From the NCBI GenBank assembly GCA_007115705.1, contig QXEO01000546.1, positions 13,040,465 through 13,104,464 of the forward strand: a stretch of DNA of 64,000 nucleotides. Direction: 5' to 3'. The translations under genes were made by a program, and so were the position numbers. The notes beneath the pieces are model-generated. The model was not told where the DNA came from, did no database searches, and saw nothing but the letters and a program-made list of their open reading frames with translations. Below, piece after piece: positions 1-11,349 of the stretch. The DNA comes from Dactylis glomerata. Lineage: Eukaryota > Streptophyta > Magnoliopsida > Poales > Poaceae. Position 1 is the stretch's first letter. Each line of letters opens with the position of its first letter.

Positions 1-2164
1 TCGCGCCACGTCGCCCCGGGCCAGCCAGCCCCCAGTCAAATCCAGTCAAAATCGATTTCGAATTCAATTTCAAATCCCTGTTTCGTTGCAGATCTTGTAA
101 AATCGATAGAAAATAAAATACTTAACCAAAAAGTGCAAATGATACCTCGTTGGAATCCTTAGGATGTGTAGAATCCAAAGATCCAATAAAACCTGTTATT
201 TTATGGGTTCATTTTGAGTCCATTGTCAGATCTGAATCAACCCTTTGGATTCATATTAAATTCGTAACTTTTGTTCTGAGAGTCCAAATGCTACAAATTT
301 GTAGTCTATGGAATCCTTGGAACATTTAGAACACACCAGAAGCAAAAGTTTTCAAAGTTAAGATGTGCACAAACTTGCTACTGTTAAATATGTTCAAATC
401 ACCTTTTTCTTCACCAAATGTTTTCTAAAAACTATTTTTGAGTGAAACCACTTGCAGTAGCTTCAAGTTACTGTCACCCAACCAGTGGTAGTTCAAGCTT
501 ATTTTTGCAGGACAGTACCAACCCGAACTTATTTTCCCAAAGTGCTATCTTAATGCATCAAATACACATTTGTAAATACCTTGTTATTTATTTATTAAAG
601 ACCTTTCTAACACCACACTTATTTTCAAAAGCCTCATGTTCCATCCTATACCACATATCACACACTCACTTAGTGTGTGAAATTAAAATGTCATTTGCAT
701 ACACGCATACATGTCTATGATTGTCATTAGAAATAGAATATTGATTGCTTGATTGTTTGGATTGGATAGATTGTGAAGAGGAGCAAGGCTACTTTTGTGA
801 CTGTTGTGAGTGTGCAAGCTGTTACCAAGGCAAGTGACACACATGTCCCTCACCCGTTTTATTTATGCATTAGTATTTTCACCTCTTGTAGTATGCATGA
901 TAGGTGTTTTACTCAACTATTTTATCAAATGCTTAGATCCTAGTAGTGTGTAGCAATCCCTCAAACCCCACCTGTTAGGAGGCTAAATACTTTGAAAATA
1001 TTGATGCCATGCTAAGATCACTTGAAAAGTGTTTTGTGAGCAACTTAAGAACTTCAACTAAAATGAAACACCTGGGTGGATTGGTTTGATGATGGAGGCG
1101 ATGTTGAGTGGCGACCTGGGGCTACACTACGTGTAGTTGCTGCCCGGGCGTACACTTGTGGATGGCCACCCAGGAACAAAGAGATGGCTATGTCTTCCAT
1201 GCTTAGTGTACTTCCAGTGCAGCCTTATGACATTATGGGCTCTGTCTTGACTGATTAGATGTGTGAGTACAGCTTGTCGGCAAGAAGCTGGTGGTAGCTG
1301 AATTATAGGTTGGGAGCGGATCTTGCCCAGTTAGTTGTCCTCTCCTCTAAAAGGTCTCGTTTCATTTTATGTATGGGCATAAAATGAATCGTAAGGTGAA
1401 CGTGCACAACCCTTGCAAGGTGTATAAAACTAATCGATTAGCCGTGTCCTCGGTTATGGACAATTGAGTCTCTAGACATGGAATGTACGGAATAATCTCA
1501 TCACCGATTCTGAATGACTAAAATCTGTCTAGAAACCCCTAGGCAGGAACTAAGGACCATACACTCCGAGGGGTGGTGGTGCCTGAGGTTCCAACTTTGT
1601 TGAATTGCGCCCAGTGCTACATAACTTGCAACTATGTAGTATTTGGGGGTTATTTCAACCCTTCTAAAATAAAATCTTTGAAAATAAATCTTGACTTAAA
1701 TAGGACAAAATTGGCTTTACGCAAATTTAGCCCAGAGATCCACCAGCCAAATAGCATGTAGCTAGATCTTTCACAATAGCCACCAAATATGTGTCAATTG
1801 CTAGTACATCATTGTACTGACCCCCATACTTGGGGCTGCATAATCAAATGTGCAGGTTCTTCCGATGAGGAGTGAAGTGTTAGGATCTCGAGTCTACATA
1901 CCAACATGACTGCCTGTGGCGCATGCTGAAGATGGAGGCTCGCTACTACCATAGTTCCGTTGTGTTTAAGTTTGAACTCAGTTTTCTCTTATCGGTCTAC
2001 GAGACCAAAGACTTGTAATAAGCGTGAGACTTATGTATCTGGATCTGCGTGTAATCTCGATACTATGTGATGAATACTATATTTTGTTCTGTGGTGCTAT
2101 CATTGATCCAGGGAATAGCACATAACACAGGTGTTCCGCCTTAATCCAAAGGTGGGGCGTCACA
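1..2164 (+). mobile_element. 3' part of a non-coding LTR retrotransposon, left end outside the window
   Basis: There is no convincing coding sequence here; the open frames are short and unrelated to known families. The segment ends at 2164 with CGTCACA, an LTR-type terminus ending in CA, directly abutting an Athila-like LTR interior at 2165. The last 350 bases look like an LTR 3' region, with transcript-end-like sequence near 2010-2030. Word order and composition resemble the minus-strand element at the right edge (62438-64000), which has the complementary terminus TGTGACG at 48497. I infer a non-autonomous or degraded LTR element of a related family in plus orientation. Its 5' boundary, LTR length and target duplication cannot be seen. 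Confidence 0.5.
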
Positions 2165-3385
2165 GAGCCATAGGGGCCCCACACGCCAGGCCGGCGCGGC
2201 CAGGGCCTGGGCCGCGCCAGCCAGGCGTGAGGCCACCTGGCTCCACCTCTGACATCGCTCCTTCGCCTATAAAGACCCCCCGACAGGAAAAACCTAAGTA
2301 CCCGATCACTTTTCCAGAACACATCGCGATCCACCGCCGCCGTCGACCCGAAGATCGGGAGGGTCCAGAAGCTCTTCCCGGCACCCTGCCGGAGAGGGGA
2401 ATCGCCACCGGAGGTCTTCTTCATCGCCATGCTTGCCTCCGGAGCGATGAGTGAGTAGTCTCTTAGACTATGGGTCCATAGCAGTAGCTAGATGGTTGTC
2501 TTCTCCACCATGTGCTTCATGTTTAGATCTCATGAGCTGCCCTACATGATTGAGATCACCGTTATGTAATTCTACATGTTTGGTTTGTTAGGATCCGATG
2601 AATATTGGTGTTATGATTGAGTTGCTATACTAAAATATATCTTATGTTATCTCTATGTTGTTTATGATCTTGCATGCTCTCCGTTGTTAGTAGCTATCTT
2701 GGCCGAGTAGTTGCTAGTGACTCCAAGAGGGGGTATTTATGCTCGATAGTGGGTTCATGCCTCTATTTAACCTGGGGGAGTGAAAGAAACCTCTAAGGTT
2801 GTAGATGTGCTGTTCCTACTAGGGAGAAAAAAACATTCATATGCTCAAGGGCATATGCTTTGTTTACATTACACACTTTGCTTAATGCAATTATCTGTTG
2901 TTCGCAAGTTAATACTCATGGGGTGTTCGGATGATATCCCCGTGACTGGATTATTAGTCATAGATGCAGTTGGATGGCGGTCTATGTATTTTGTTGTAAT
3001 GCCCAGAGTAAATCTCATAGTGATCTTCTTGACATATCACGTTTATCTTTATTCTATCAATTGCCCAACTGTAATTTGTTTACCCAGCATGTGTTATTTA
3101 TCTTATGGAGAGACACCACTAGCGAACTGTAGACCCCGGTCCTATTTCCATCATATTGCTATCACCTGTTTACTTTACTCGCACTGTTTACTTTACTCGC
3201 ATACTCTACTATTTTCCACTCAATACGCTCATAACCTTTGTTTCAAGCAAACCGGTGAGATTGACAACCTCGTCGCAAGTTGGGAGCAAAGTACTTGGTT
3301 GTGTTGTGTGCAGGTTCCGCGTTGTAGCTAGCAAGCAAAGCTTGGACGAGGAACCATATATAAATTGTCCGAAGCTGTCGCAAAC
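2165..3385 (+). mobile_element. Athila-like LTR, interrupted (left piece)
   Basis: This is collinear with the LTR at 45113-46708. It has the CCTATAAAGACC TATA region near 2267, the GAGCGATGAGTGAGTAG block near 2440, and the conserved region around CCGGTGAGATTGACAACC near 3250. The first 250 or so bases of the LTR are missing because the element at 1-2164 joins here. The LTR breaks at 3385 where the minus-strand element 3386-11113 is inserted, and it resumes at 11119. Open frames in this interval occur at the same place in every LTR copy and are not genes. Confidence 0.8.
3381..3385. repeat. Target site duplication CAAAC (left)
   Basis: CAAAC lies immediately left of the TG terminus at 3386 and is repeated exactly at 11114-11118 right of the CA terminus at 11113. 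Five bases is the usual duplication made by Gypsy integrases. Confidence 0.85.
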
Positions 3386-5012
3386 TGCTACTCGTGTGAT
3401 GATGGCGCCAGAAAAGAGCTGTGGCGTTTAGTTGACGTGGGAGCAGTAAGTCCTTGTGCGTGGTGATGACCAGCCCGTTGGGAACCCCAAGAGGAAGGTA
3501 TGATGAGTGTAGCGGCTAGTTTTCCCTCAGTTAAGAAACCAAGGTATATCAAACAGGAGAAGAGAGACGATGACGACTGAAGGTGTTTGTGGAACCTGCA
3601 CACACACAAACAAATACTTTGTTCCCAACTTGCGATGAGGTTGTCAATCTCACCGGTTTGCTTGAAACAAAGGTTATGAGTGTATCGAGTGGAAAACAGT
3701 AGTAATATGCGAGTAAAGTAAACAGTGCGGGAAAAGTAAACAGGTGATTGCAATATGATTAAAATAGGACCGGGGTCCACAGTTCACTAGTGGTGTCTCT
3801 CCATAGATAAAATAACATGCTGGGTAAACAAATTACAGTTGGGCAATTGATAGAATAAAGATAACGTGATATGTCAAGAAGATCACTATGAGATTTACTC
3901 TGGGCATTACAACAAAATACATAGACCGCCATCCAACTGCATCTATGACTAATAATCCACCCCCGGGGATATCATCCGAACACCCTAGAAGTATTAAGTT
4001 GCGAACAACAGATAATTGCATTAAGCAAAGTGTGTAATGTAAACAAAGCATATGCCCTTGAGCATATGAATGTTGTTTTCTCCCTAGTAGCAACAGCACA
4101 TCTACCACCTTAGAGGTTTCTGTCACTCCCCCAGGTGAAATAGAGACATGAACCCACTATCGAGCATAAATACCCCCTCTTGGAGTCACTAGCAACTACT
4201 CGGCCAAGATAGCTACTAACAACGGAGAGCATGCAAGATCATAAACAACATAGAGATAACAAAAGATATAATTCAGTACAGCAACTTAATCATAACCACC
4301 AATATTCATCGGATCCCAACAAACCAACATCATAGAATTACATAACGGTGATCTCAATCATGTAGGGCAGCTCATGAGATCTAAACATGAAGCACGTGGT
4401 GGAGAAGACAACCATCTAGCTACTGCTATGGACCCATAGTCCAAGGTAGACTACTCACTCATCGCTCCGGAGGCAAGCATGGCGATGAAGAAGACCTCCG
4501 GTGGCGATTCCCCTCTCCGGCAGGGTGCCGGGAAGAGCTTCTGGACCCTCCCGATCTTCGGGTCGACGGCGGCGGCGGATCGCGATGTATTCTGGAAAAC
4601 TGATCGGGCCCTTAGGTTTTTCTCGTCGGGGGGTACTTATAGGCGAAGGGGCGATGTCAGGTGAGGGACCAGGCACCCTCACACAGGGGTGGCGCGGCCA
4701 GGGGCCAGGCCACGCCGCCCCCTTGTGTGGGGCCCTGGTGGCCCCCCTCCGACACTTCTTCAGATGTTTGGAAGCTTCCGGGTAAAATATGACTTCAGGA
4801 ACTTGTTTCGTCCAATTCCGAGAATATTTCCTGTGTATCACTTCTGAAACACAAAAACAGCAGAAAACAGGAAACTGGCACTGTGGCACTTTGTTAATAG
4901 GTTAGTTCCGGAAAATGTATAAAAGTGCCACTAAGTGTAACGAAACAATAGGCAAATGGTGTAAAAACAAGCATGGAGCATCAAAAATTATAGATACGTT
5001 TGAGACGTATCA
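3386..5012 (-). repeat. 3' LTR of the 3386-11113 element
   Basis: On the minus strand this LTR opens with TGATACGTCTCAAACGTATC at 5012 and closes with GAGTAGCA at 3386. It contains a TATA-like TTATAGG complement near 4636. Just inside its 3' end (3403-3416) is a TGGCGCCAGAAAAG block that reads on the minus strand like the start of a primer binding site (see findings). Confidence 0.88.
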
Positions 5013-7577
5013 AGCATCCCGAAGCTTAACTCCTGCTCGTCCTCGAGTAGGTAAGTGATAACAAAAGAATAATTTTTGAGGTGACATGCACCTACACAAT
5101 CTTGATCATATATGTAAGCATTGGTGAGCTGGGATCAATAGAACTTAAAACATGGGCATGAAAGATATAATCATGACAATAAGAAACTTAGCAACCATGT
5201 TGTAAACATGCAAATGAACACAAACAAAAGATCATGATAATGAAACAATGAAAGTCAAATGTGTGTTCAAATCATAAGGAAAAACATACAAAAGGTTTTC
5301 AGCTTGTCCTTCAAAGAGAGCAAAACATAAATGCATAGGACACCTCAAAGTTTAAGAGGGCGACTAGATACAAATAATTTAAGAACAAGTGAAACCAACA
5401 ATATGAGTCAATCAATGAACTTTGGGACAATGCATATCACACTAAGAATGACAACTATGCTCTCTTAATGGTGCATAAAGAAAGAAGGTGGTGACTCAAC
5501 ATAAAAGTAAAAGAAAGGCCCTTCGCAGAGGGAAGCAGTGATTTAAACATGTGCTAGAGCTTTTCATTTGTAAAACAGAGAGATAAAACTTGATTTTGAG
5601 AGGTGGTTGTCTTTGTCAACGACTGGCAATGGGGTTCTTACTATCTTCCATACAAAAATAAAGCAAGTTTTTGAGAGAGAGATTGGCACTCTTGTGCTCT
5701 TTTTATAAAACTTGGCACTCCTCCCCACCTTTTCCTTTCACATACCATGGCTAACCGATTCCATCGGGTGCCCACCAACATTCACATTCTTTGGAGGAGT
5801 GCCTTTTTTCTTTTCTTTTTCTTTTTGGAATAAGCAATATGGAAGATAGCAAATCCGACCACTACGTCCCCATGAGCTGAAAACAGTGTCACAAAACGAG
5901 AAGTATTTTGAAGGTTTTGAAAGGTAGCACATGAAAATTTACTTTGGAATGGCTTACAAATACCATGCATAGGAATTTATAGTGGACACAATGGCAAACT
6001 TGGCTTTTAGGAGTTGGATGCACGAGTAGAGCTCATACTCAGTACAAGGCGAGGGCTAGCAAAAGACTGGGAGCGACCGACTAAGAGAGCAATAATGGCC
6101 ATAATGATGCAAAGCGACATTAAAAGAAGCATACGATGGCATCAAAAGTCAAAAACTAAATGATCATGAAGGCTAATGGCGACTTTGTATGAGTCTAACA
6201 TGTGTGAGCATGCGCCAAGTCAACCCAAATAAAGCATCAAGGAGAAAACCAAAATAATGCTTCCATACAATAAAAACAACGCATGATTTTTTTCAAAGGC
6301 TCATTAAGCAATCTCAGTTATTTGAGACAAGTCATGCTGCAGCAAAACCACTAAGCATACTATCAAAAAGACATCAAGCATGACATGAAAAAGCCTAAGC
6401 CGCAGTCTACACAAGCTCCTTCTTGTACCACTATTTTGCACAAAGCTTTTTCTCTTTTCCAACACCATTTGAAAATTTTATAAACACCTCTTTTGATGAA
6501 AACCAATAAAGATCAGAGGCAAAAATACACCTTGATGAAAAGATATGACAAGATCTGAACGCATATCAAGGCGAAAACGAAAACCAAAAGCAGTAGCAGA
6601 AAAAGTAGAATGCTCGATTTTTAATAAGAGTGAAAACTAGAGCATTCTTTGCAAATGAAAACGCGTACATCTCCTCCAAAGGAAATTTGTTGGGGTCCAA
6701 CCATTTATTGCAGAAAACAAACAAACTAAACAAACTAAGAAAACTAAAACAACTGACGCTCCAAGAAAAACACATAGTGCATGAAACAATAAAAATATAG
6801 TGTTTTGAAAGGTGACCTGATTTTTGCCGATGAAGAAGGGGTGCCTCGGGGGCATCCCCAAGCTTTGACGCTTGTACTTCTTGGATATTTCTTGGGGTGA
6901 TTCATGGGCATCCCCAAGCTTGAGCTTTTGTCCATTCTTCAACTCATCTCATCATTCTCCAATCCCTACACTTGAAAACTTCCTTCATACAAAACTAAAC
7001 ACAATTCTATTAGCAACATTAGTGTAAGCATAAAATATATTCAACCTCCTTTAGCTTCAGGTTTCAACCCAAAACCACCACATATAAAGTATATACTACT
7101 GTATCAACTTCCACAAGAGTTCCATGATAAAAAAGAACTCAAAAGAAAGCGATAAACTGGCAAAAACAAATATTGGCAGAAATCTGTCAAAACTGGACAG
7201 CTGACAAAGGACGAATTTTTGAGGGATTTTCCGTTGCTCAAATCAAAAAGTGTTCAACTAAGAAAAGTTTGGATATAACCTGGGGCATATGCACAAGAAA
7301 TCGCAGGTCCAAAAGATAAACAGAGAATTTTTACGAGTTTTTACGGTGCAGCACCGAAAACAGTTTCAGGACAGCAATAACCCCAAATCTTTACCTCGCT
7401 CAAATTAGAGGCTTCTCTTGGCACAAAAACGAAATAAACAAGATAAGGAGCGGTCATTACAGTAGTAATGACTTCCAAGACTCAAATAAAAGAAAAAGTA
7501 CTGAAAAGTAAACATTGGGTTATCTCCCAAGAGTGCTTTTCTTTAACGCCTTTGAGCTAGGCGCAGAAAATTGCGAA
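5013..7577 (-). mobile_element. 3' non-coding interior of the Athila-like element
   Basis: No open frame here resembles a protein family. Next to the 3' LTR there is a purine-rich block (minus strand GGAGTTAAGCTTCGGGATGC) likely to serve as the polypurine tract. Between 6840 and 6925 the motif GCTTGGGGATGCCC occurs twice on the minus strand. The same pair occurs in the related plus-strand element at 48257-48330, so it is conserved non-coding sequence, possibly an RNA signal. Confidence 0.7.
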
Positions 7578-8444
7578 TCAAGTAATATCAAGTGATGAAG
7601 TGCTAGGATCAGCACGTGCCTTACGTCTCCCTTTCTTACCTTTGCTCTTGACTCTAGGAAAGACATGGTTATTGCAAGGTGGAGTAGTAAATGTTATATT
7701 GCCTTTTCCCACATCGATAACGGCGCCAAGGAGCTTCAGAATAGATCTTCCAAGTGTGATTTGTCCTTTTCCTACACATTCAATAACAAGATAATCAGTA
7801 GATATCATTCTTCCTAGGATTTTTGTAAAGACTCCTTCAGCTATTCCAAGGGGAAATATGGTGGCATTATTAGTAAGAAAAATTTCTTCTCCTCCCTCAG
7901 AAAGCTTCCAAAGGCTCAAAGATTCATAAACATCCTTTGGCATGAGACAAAATTCAGACATAATATCACAACGAGCATGAAAAGTTTCACCACTAATGGT
8001 GATTTTTATTGTAGGATACCAACTCGAAGGCTCAGAATTTATAGGCACATAATCAAAATGCTGGCGCAAAGTATTGTAGCAAGAATTCAAACTAGCAGTG
8101 TGAGTCTCAAGAGTATTAAGTCTATTAAAAATGCACACAAGAGAGGAATCAAAATAGGTTGGCATGCTATAAACTGTAATCAACTTTTTAATAATATTGA
8201 AGGCTTGATCTCCATCACAATGAAGGAAATCTCCTTCTGCAGCAGCATCCAAAGCATATCTATAACGAAGAGAAAGTCCAAAGTAAAAGCTACTAAGAAG
8301 CAAACTCAAAGTCATTTTAGGTTCAGTTTTTCCATGCCAATCATAAATTCGAGACCAAGCTTCTTTAAAGCTTTCCTCATCTTTCTGCTTAAAGGTAAAG
8401 ATCATGTCCTCGGGGGACATAGTAGTAGCAACTAAACTAGACAT
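7578..8444 (-). CDS. Gag-like protein fused to a degenerate retropepsin-like domain
   Basis: This is a 288-residue open frame with an ATG at 8444. Residues about 15-85 (FKQKDEESFKEAWSRI, then a YRYALDAAAEGDF stretch) resemble the second half of the Athila retrotransposon gag domain. Residues about 145-260 look like the Athila protease fold. The position where families normally show C-D-L-G-A-S reads C-D-I-M-S-E, so the catalytic glycine and its surroundings are lost. A basic tail (KSKGKKGRRKARADPS) follows. The C terminus (S-T-S-S-L-D-I-T) matches the end of the ORF at 46904-47599, which links the two elements. It lies downstream of a second leader copy (8470-8640). Probably a structural protein; protease activity is unlikely. 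Confidence 0.65.
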   Translation of the reverse strand: MSSLVATTMSPEDMIFTFKQKDEESFKEAWSRIYDWHGKTEPKMTLSLLLSSFYFGLSLRYRYALDAAAEGDFLHCDGDQAFNIIKKLITVYSMPTYFDSSLVCIFNRLNTLETHTASLNSCYNTLRQHFDYVPINSEPSSWYPTIKITISGETFHARCDIMSEFCLMPKDVYESLSLWKLSEGGEEIFLTNNATIFPLGIAEGVFTKILGRMISTDYLVIECVGKGQITLGRSILKLLGAVIDVGKGNITFTTPPCNNHVFPRVKSKGKKGRRKARADPSTSSLDIT

Positions 8445-8469
8445 GATAAACTAAAAGCAAAGAAATAAC

Positions 8470-8640
8470 AACTACCAAGGATTCTAATTTTTTTGGGTTT
8501 TTGATATAAAGCAGTGCAGGTAAAATAAAATAAAGTAAAGCAAAACAAATAACAAAGTAAAGTATGTGTGTGCGAAGAACTCCCCTCGCAGAAGTCTTCT
8601 CTCTTCCCCGGCAACGGCGCCAGAAAAGAAGCTGCTACTC
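8470..8640 (-). repeat. Internal duplicate of the leader, including a second primer binding site
   Basis: About 170 bases closely match 9322-9494: the A/T-rich leader, the GCGAGGGGAGTTCTTCGC segment, the primer binding site (8606-8622 against 9460-9476) and about 10 bases of LTR terminus (AGTAGCA on minus). The spacing is 854 bp. The copy sits between the two gag-like open frames and supplies the stop codon of the upstream one. Confidence 0.8.
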
Positions 8641-9291
8641 GGTGTGCCATTCGGAATAATTTACCATCATGTTGTCGAGTAGCTTTGATGCGGCGCCCAA
8701 TGTGAGGGACATAAAAGTGCCTCCAGCAGCTGAATCAAGTAGGTTCCTTGAAGAAAAATTCAGTCCTGCATAAAAAGTTTGGATAATCATCCAAGTAGTC
8801 AGTCCATGAGTGGGGCAATTCTTTACCATAGATTTCATTCTTTCCCAAGCTTGAGCAACATGTTCATTATCAAACTGAGTAAACTTCATAATATTGCTAC
8901 GCAAAGCTATAATCTTAGCAGGAGGATAGTATCTACCAATAAAAGCATCCTTACACTTAGCCCATGAATCAATACTATTCTTAGTCAAAGACAGCAACCA
9001 ATCTTTAGCCTTTCCTCTCAAAGAAAAAGGAAACAACTTGAGCTTAATAATATCACTATCAACATCTTTATATTTCTGCATCTCACATAGCTCAACAAAA
9101 TTGTTGAGATGAGCTGCAGCATCTTCAGTACTAGCACCAGAAAATTGCTCTTTCATAACAAGGTTCAATAAAGCAGGCTTGATCTCATAAAAGGTGGTAG
9201 CAGGAACAGGTGGTGCAATAGGAGTGCAGATAAAATCACTATTGTTCGTGCTAGCAAAGTCACACAACTTGGTGTTTTCAGGAGTACCCAT
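8635..9291 (-). CDS. Athila-type Gag (retrotransposon gag domain)
   Basis: The open frame has 218 residues with an ATG at 9291, 170 bases downstream of the primer binding site. It shows the classical Gag core: F-x-G-x-x-x-E-D-A-x-x-H-L-x-x-F near residue 50, L-F-P-F-S-L-x-G-x-A-K-D-W-L near 90 and W-x-x-x-K-D-A-F near 110. The frame then continues into W-E-R-M-K and F-Y-A-G-L. Gag assembles the particle that packages element RNA. The frame ends in a TAG created by the duplicated LTR-end sequence, so the natural C-terminal part is missing. This points to a chimeric origin. Confidence 0.75.
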   Translation of the reverse strand: MGTPENTKLCDFASTNNSDFICTPIAPPVPATTFYEIKPALLNLVMKEQFSGASTEDAAAHLNNFVELCEMQKYKDVDSDIIKLKLFPFSLRGKAKDWLLSLTKNSIDSWAKCKDAFIGRYYPPAKIIALRSNIMKFTQFDNEHVAQAWERMKSMVKNCPTHGLTTWMIIQTFYAGLNFSSRNLLDSAAGGTFMSLTLGAASKLLDNMMVNYSEWHTE

Positions 9292-9459
9292 TTCAGCAAA
9301 GCGAAAGTAAACAAGTAAAAACAGCTACCAAGGATTCTAAATTTTTTTGGGTTTTTGATAAAAAGCAATGCAGGTAAAATAAAATAAAGTAAAGCAAAAC
9401 AAATAACAAAGTAAAGTATGTGTGTGCGAAGAACTCCCCTCGCAGAAGTCTTCTCTCTT

Positions 9460-9476
9460 CCCCGGCAACGGCGCCA
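9460..9476 (-). promoter_or_regulatory. Primer binding site, tRNA-Asp type
   Basis: On the minus strand TGGCGCCGTTGCCGGGG lies 10 bases inside the 5' LTR end at 9487. This is the Athila-type primer site; equivalent sites are at 11277 and 46719 in the sister elements. Confidence 0.8.
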
Positions 9477-9486
9477 GAAAAGAAGC

Positions 9487-11113
9487 TGCTACTTATGTGA
9501 TGATGGCGCCAGAAAAGAGCTGTGGCGTTTAGTTGACGTGGGAGCAGTAAGTCCTTGTGCGTGGTGATGACCAGCCCGTTGGGAACCCCAAGAGGAAGGT
9601 ATGATGAGTGTAGCGGCTAGTTTTCCCTCAGTTAAAAAACCAAGGTATATCAAACAGGAGAAGAGAGACGATGACGACTGAAGGTGTTTGTGGAACCTGC
9701 ACACACACAAACAAATACTTTGTTCCCAACTTGCGATGAGGTTGTCAATCTCACCGGTTTGCTTGAAACAAAGGTTATGAGTGTATCGAGTGGAAAATAG
9801 TAGTAATATGCGAGTAAAGTAAACAGTGCGGGAAAAGTAAACACGTGATTGCAATATGATTAAAATAGGACCGGGGTCCACAGTTCACTAGTGGTGTCTC
9901 TCCATAGATAAAATAACATGCTGGGTAAACAAATTACAGTTGGGCAATTGATAGAATAAAGATAACGTGATATGTCAAGAAGATCACTATGAGATTTACT
10001 CTGGGCATTACAACAAAATACATAGACCGCCATCCAACTGCATCTATGACTAATAATCCACCCCCGGGGATATCATCCGAACACCCTAGAAGTATTAAGT
10101 TGCGAACAACAGATAATTGCATTAAGCAAAGTGTGTAATGTAAACAAAGCATATGCCCTTGAGCATATGAATGTTGTTTTCTCCCTAGTAGCAACAGCAC
10201 ATCTACCACCTTAGAGGTTTCTGTCACTCCCCCAGGTGAAATAGAGACATGAACCCACTATCGAGCATAAATACCCCCTCTTGGAGTCACTAGCAACTAC
10301 TCGGCCAAGATAGCTACTAACAACGGAGAGCATGCAAGATCATAAACAACATAGAGATAACAAAAGATATAATTCAGTACAGCAACTTAATCATAAACAC
10401 CAATATTCATCGGATCCCAACAAACCAACATCATAGAATTACATAACGGTGATCTCAATCATGTAGGGCAGCTCATGAGATCTAAACATGAAGCACATGG
10501 TGGAGAAGACAACCATCTAGCTACTGCTATGGACCCATAGTCCAAGGTAGACTACTCACTCATCGCTCCGGAGGCAAGCATTGCGATGAAGAAGACCTCC
10601 GGTGGCGATTCCCCTCTCCGGCAGGGTGCCGGGAAGAGCTTCTGGACCCTCCCGATCTTCGGGTCGACGGCGGCGGCGGATCGCGATGTATTCTGGAAAA
10701 CTGATCGGGCCCTTAGGTTTATCTCGTCGAGGGGTACTTATAGGCGAAGGGGCAATGTCAGGTGAGGGACCAGGCACCCTCACACAGGGGTGGCGCGGCG
10801 AGGGGCCAGGCCGCGCCGCCCCCTTGTGTGGGGCCCTGGTGGCCCCCCTCCGACTCTTCTTCAGATGTTTGGAAGCTTCCGGGTAAAATATGACTTCAGG
10901 AACTTGTTTCGTCCAATTCCGAGAATATTTCCTGTGTATCACTTCTGAAACACAAAAACAGCAGAAAACAGGAAACTGGCACTGTGGCACTTCGTTAATA
11001 GGTTAGTTCCGGAAAATGTATAAAAGTGCCACTAAGTGTAACGAAACAATAGGCAAATGGTGTAAAAACAAGCATGGAGCATCAAAAATTATAGATACGT
11101 TTGAGACGTATCA
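9487..11113 (-). repeat. 5' LTR of the 3386-11113 element
   Basis: It has the same 1627-bp length as the 3' LTR and the same termini. It carries the promoter and transcription start for the element, transcribed right to left. The open frames inside (for example 10556-10990) recur in all LTR copies and are not separate genes. Confidence 0.88.
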
Positions 11114-11118
11114 CAAAC
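11114..11118. repeat. Target site duplication CAAAC (right)
   Basis: Exact repeat of 3381-3385. Confidence 0.85.
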
Positions 11119-11269
11119 TAGCAAGCATCACCTTCAGTCGTTATTGTCTGGTTTTCTCCTGAACGATAAACCTTGGTTTCTTAACTGAGGGAAAACTAGC
11201 TGCTATACTCATCACACCTTCCTCTTGGGGTTCCCAATGGGCTGGTCATTCACCACGCAACAAGCAACA
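11119..11269 (+). mobile_element. Athila-like LTR, interrupted (right piece)
   Basis: This continues the LTR broken at 3385. It has the CACCTTCAGTCG, CTTCCTCTTGGGGTTCCC and CACCACGCA blocks, in the same order as 46540-46680. It ends in CAAGCAACA at 11269, followed by a primer binding site. Confidence 0.75.
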
Positions 11270-11276
11270 AGTTTTC

Positions 11277-11330
11277 TGGCGCCGTTGCCGGGGATTGAAG
11301 AAGAAGAAGTTCCCACATCAACTACACTTT
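11277..11330 (+). mobile_element. Primer binding site and short leader stub of the interrupted Athila-like element
   Basis: TGGCGCCGTTGCCGGGGA at 11277-11294 is the Athila-type primer site seven bases after the LTR. Only about 35 bases of leader follow before the sequence changes to a different family, so nearly all of this element has been lost or replaced. Confidence 0.65.
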
Positions 11331-11349
11331 CCCACATCAACTTGGCACC

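Larger units (their letters stand above)
3386..11113 (-). mobile_element. Complete non-autonomous Athila-like LTR retrotransposon
   Basis: The element is 7728 bp with two 1627-bp LTRs that differ at about 15 positions by eye (near 0.9 percent), flanked by CAAAC duplications. The primer binding site (CCCCGGCAACGGCGCCA on plus, 9460-9476) is of the tRNA-Asp type used by Athila elements. The interior encodes only gag-like and dead protease-like sequence. No reverse transcriptase, RNase H or integrase motif is visible, so it must be mobilised in trans. It is inserted in the opposite orientation into an older Athila-like LTR (2165-3385 plus 11119-11269). Sabrina/WHAM-type is my best family guess. 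Confidence 0.9.

Noticed and set aside
2780..3331. 183-residue frame
   Set aside because: It lies in LTR sequence and contains the transcript-end region; the same frame is broken in sister LTRs.
10556..10990. 144-residue frame, with copies at 4455-4889 and similar frames in every Athila-like LTR
   Set aside because: It lies wholly within the LTR including its promoter and is found in both LTRs. No family resemblance, so it is an LTR shadow.
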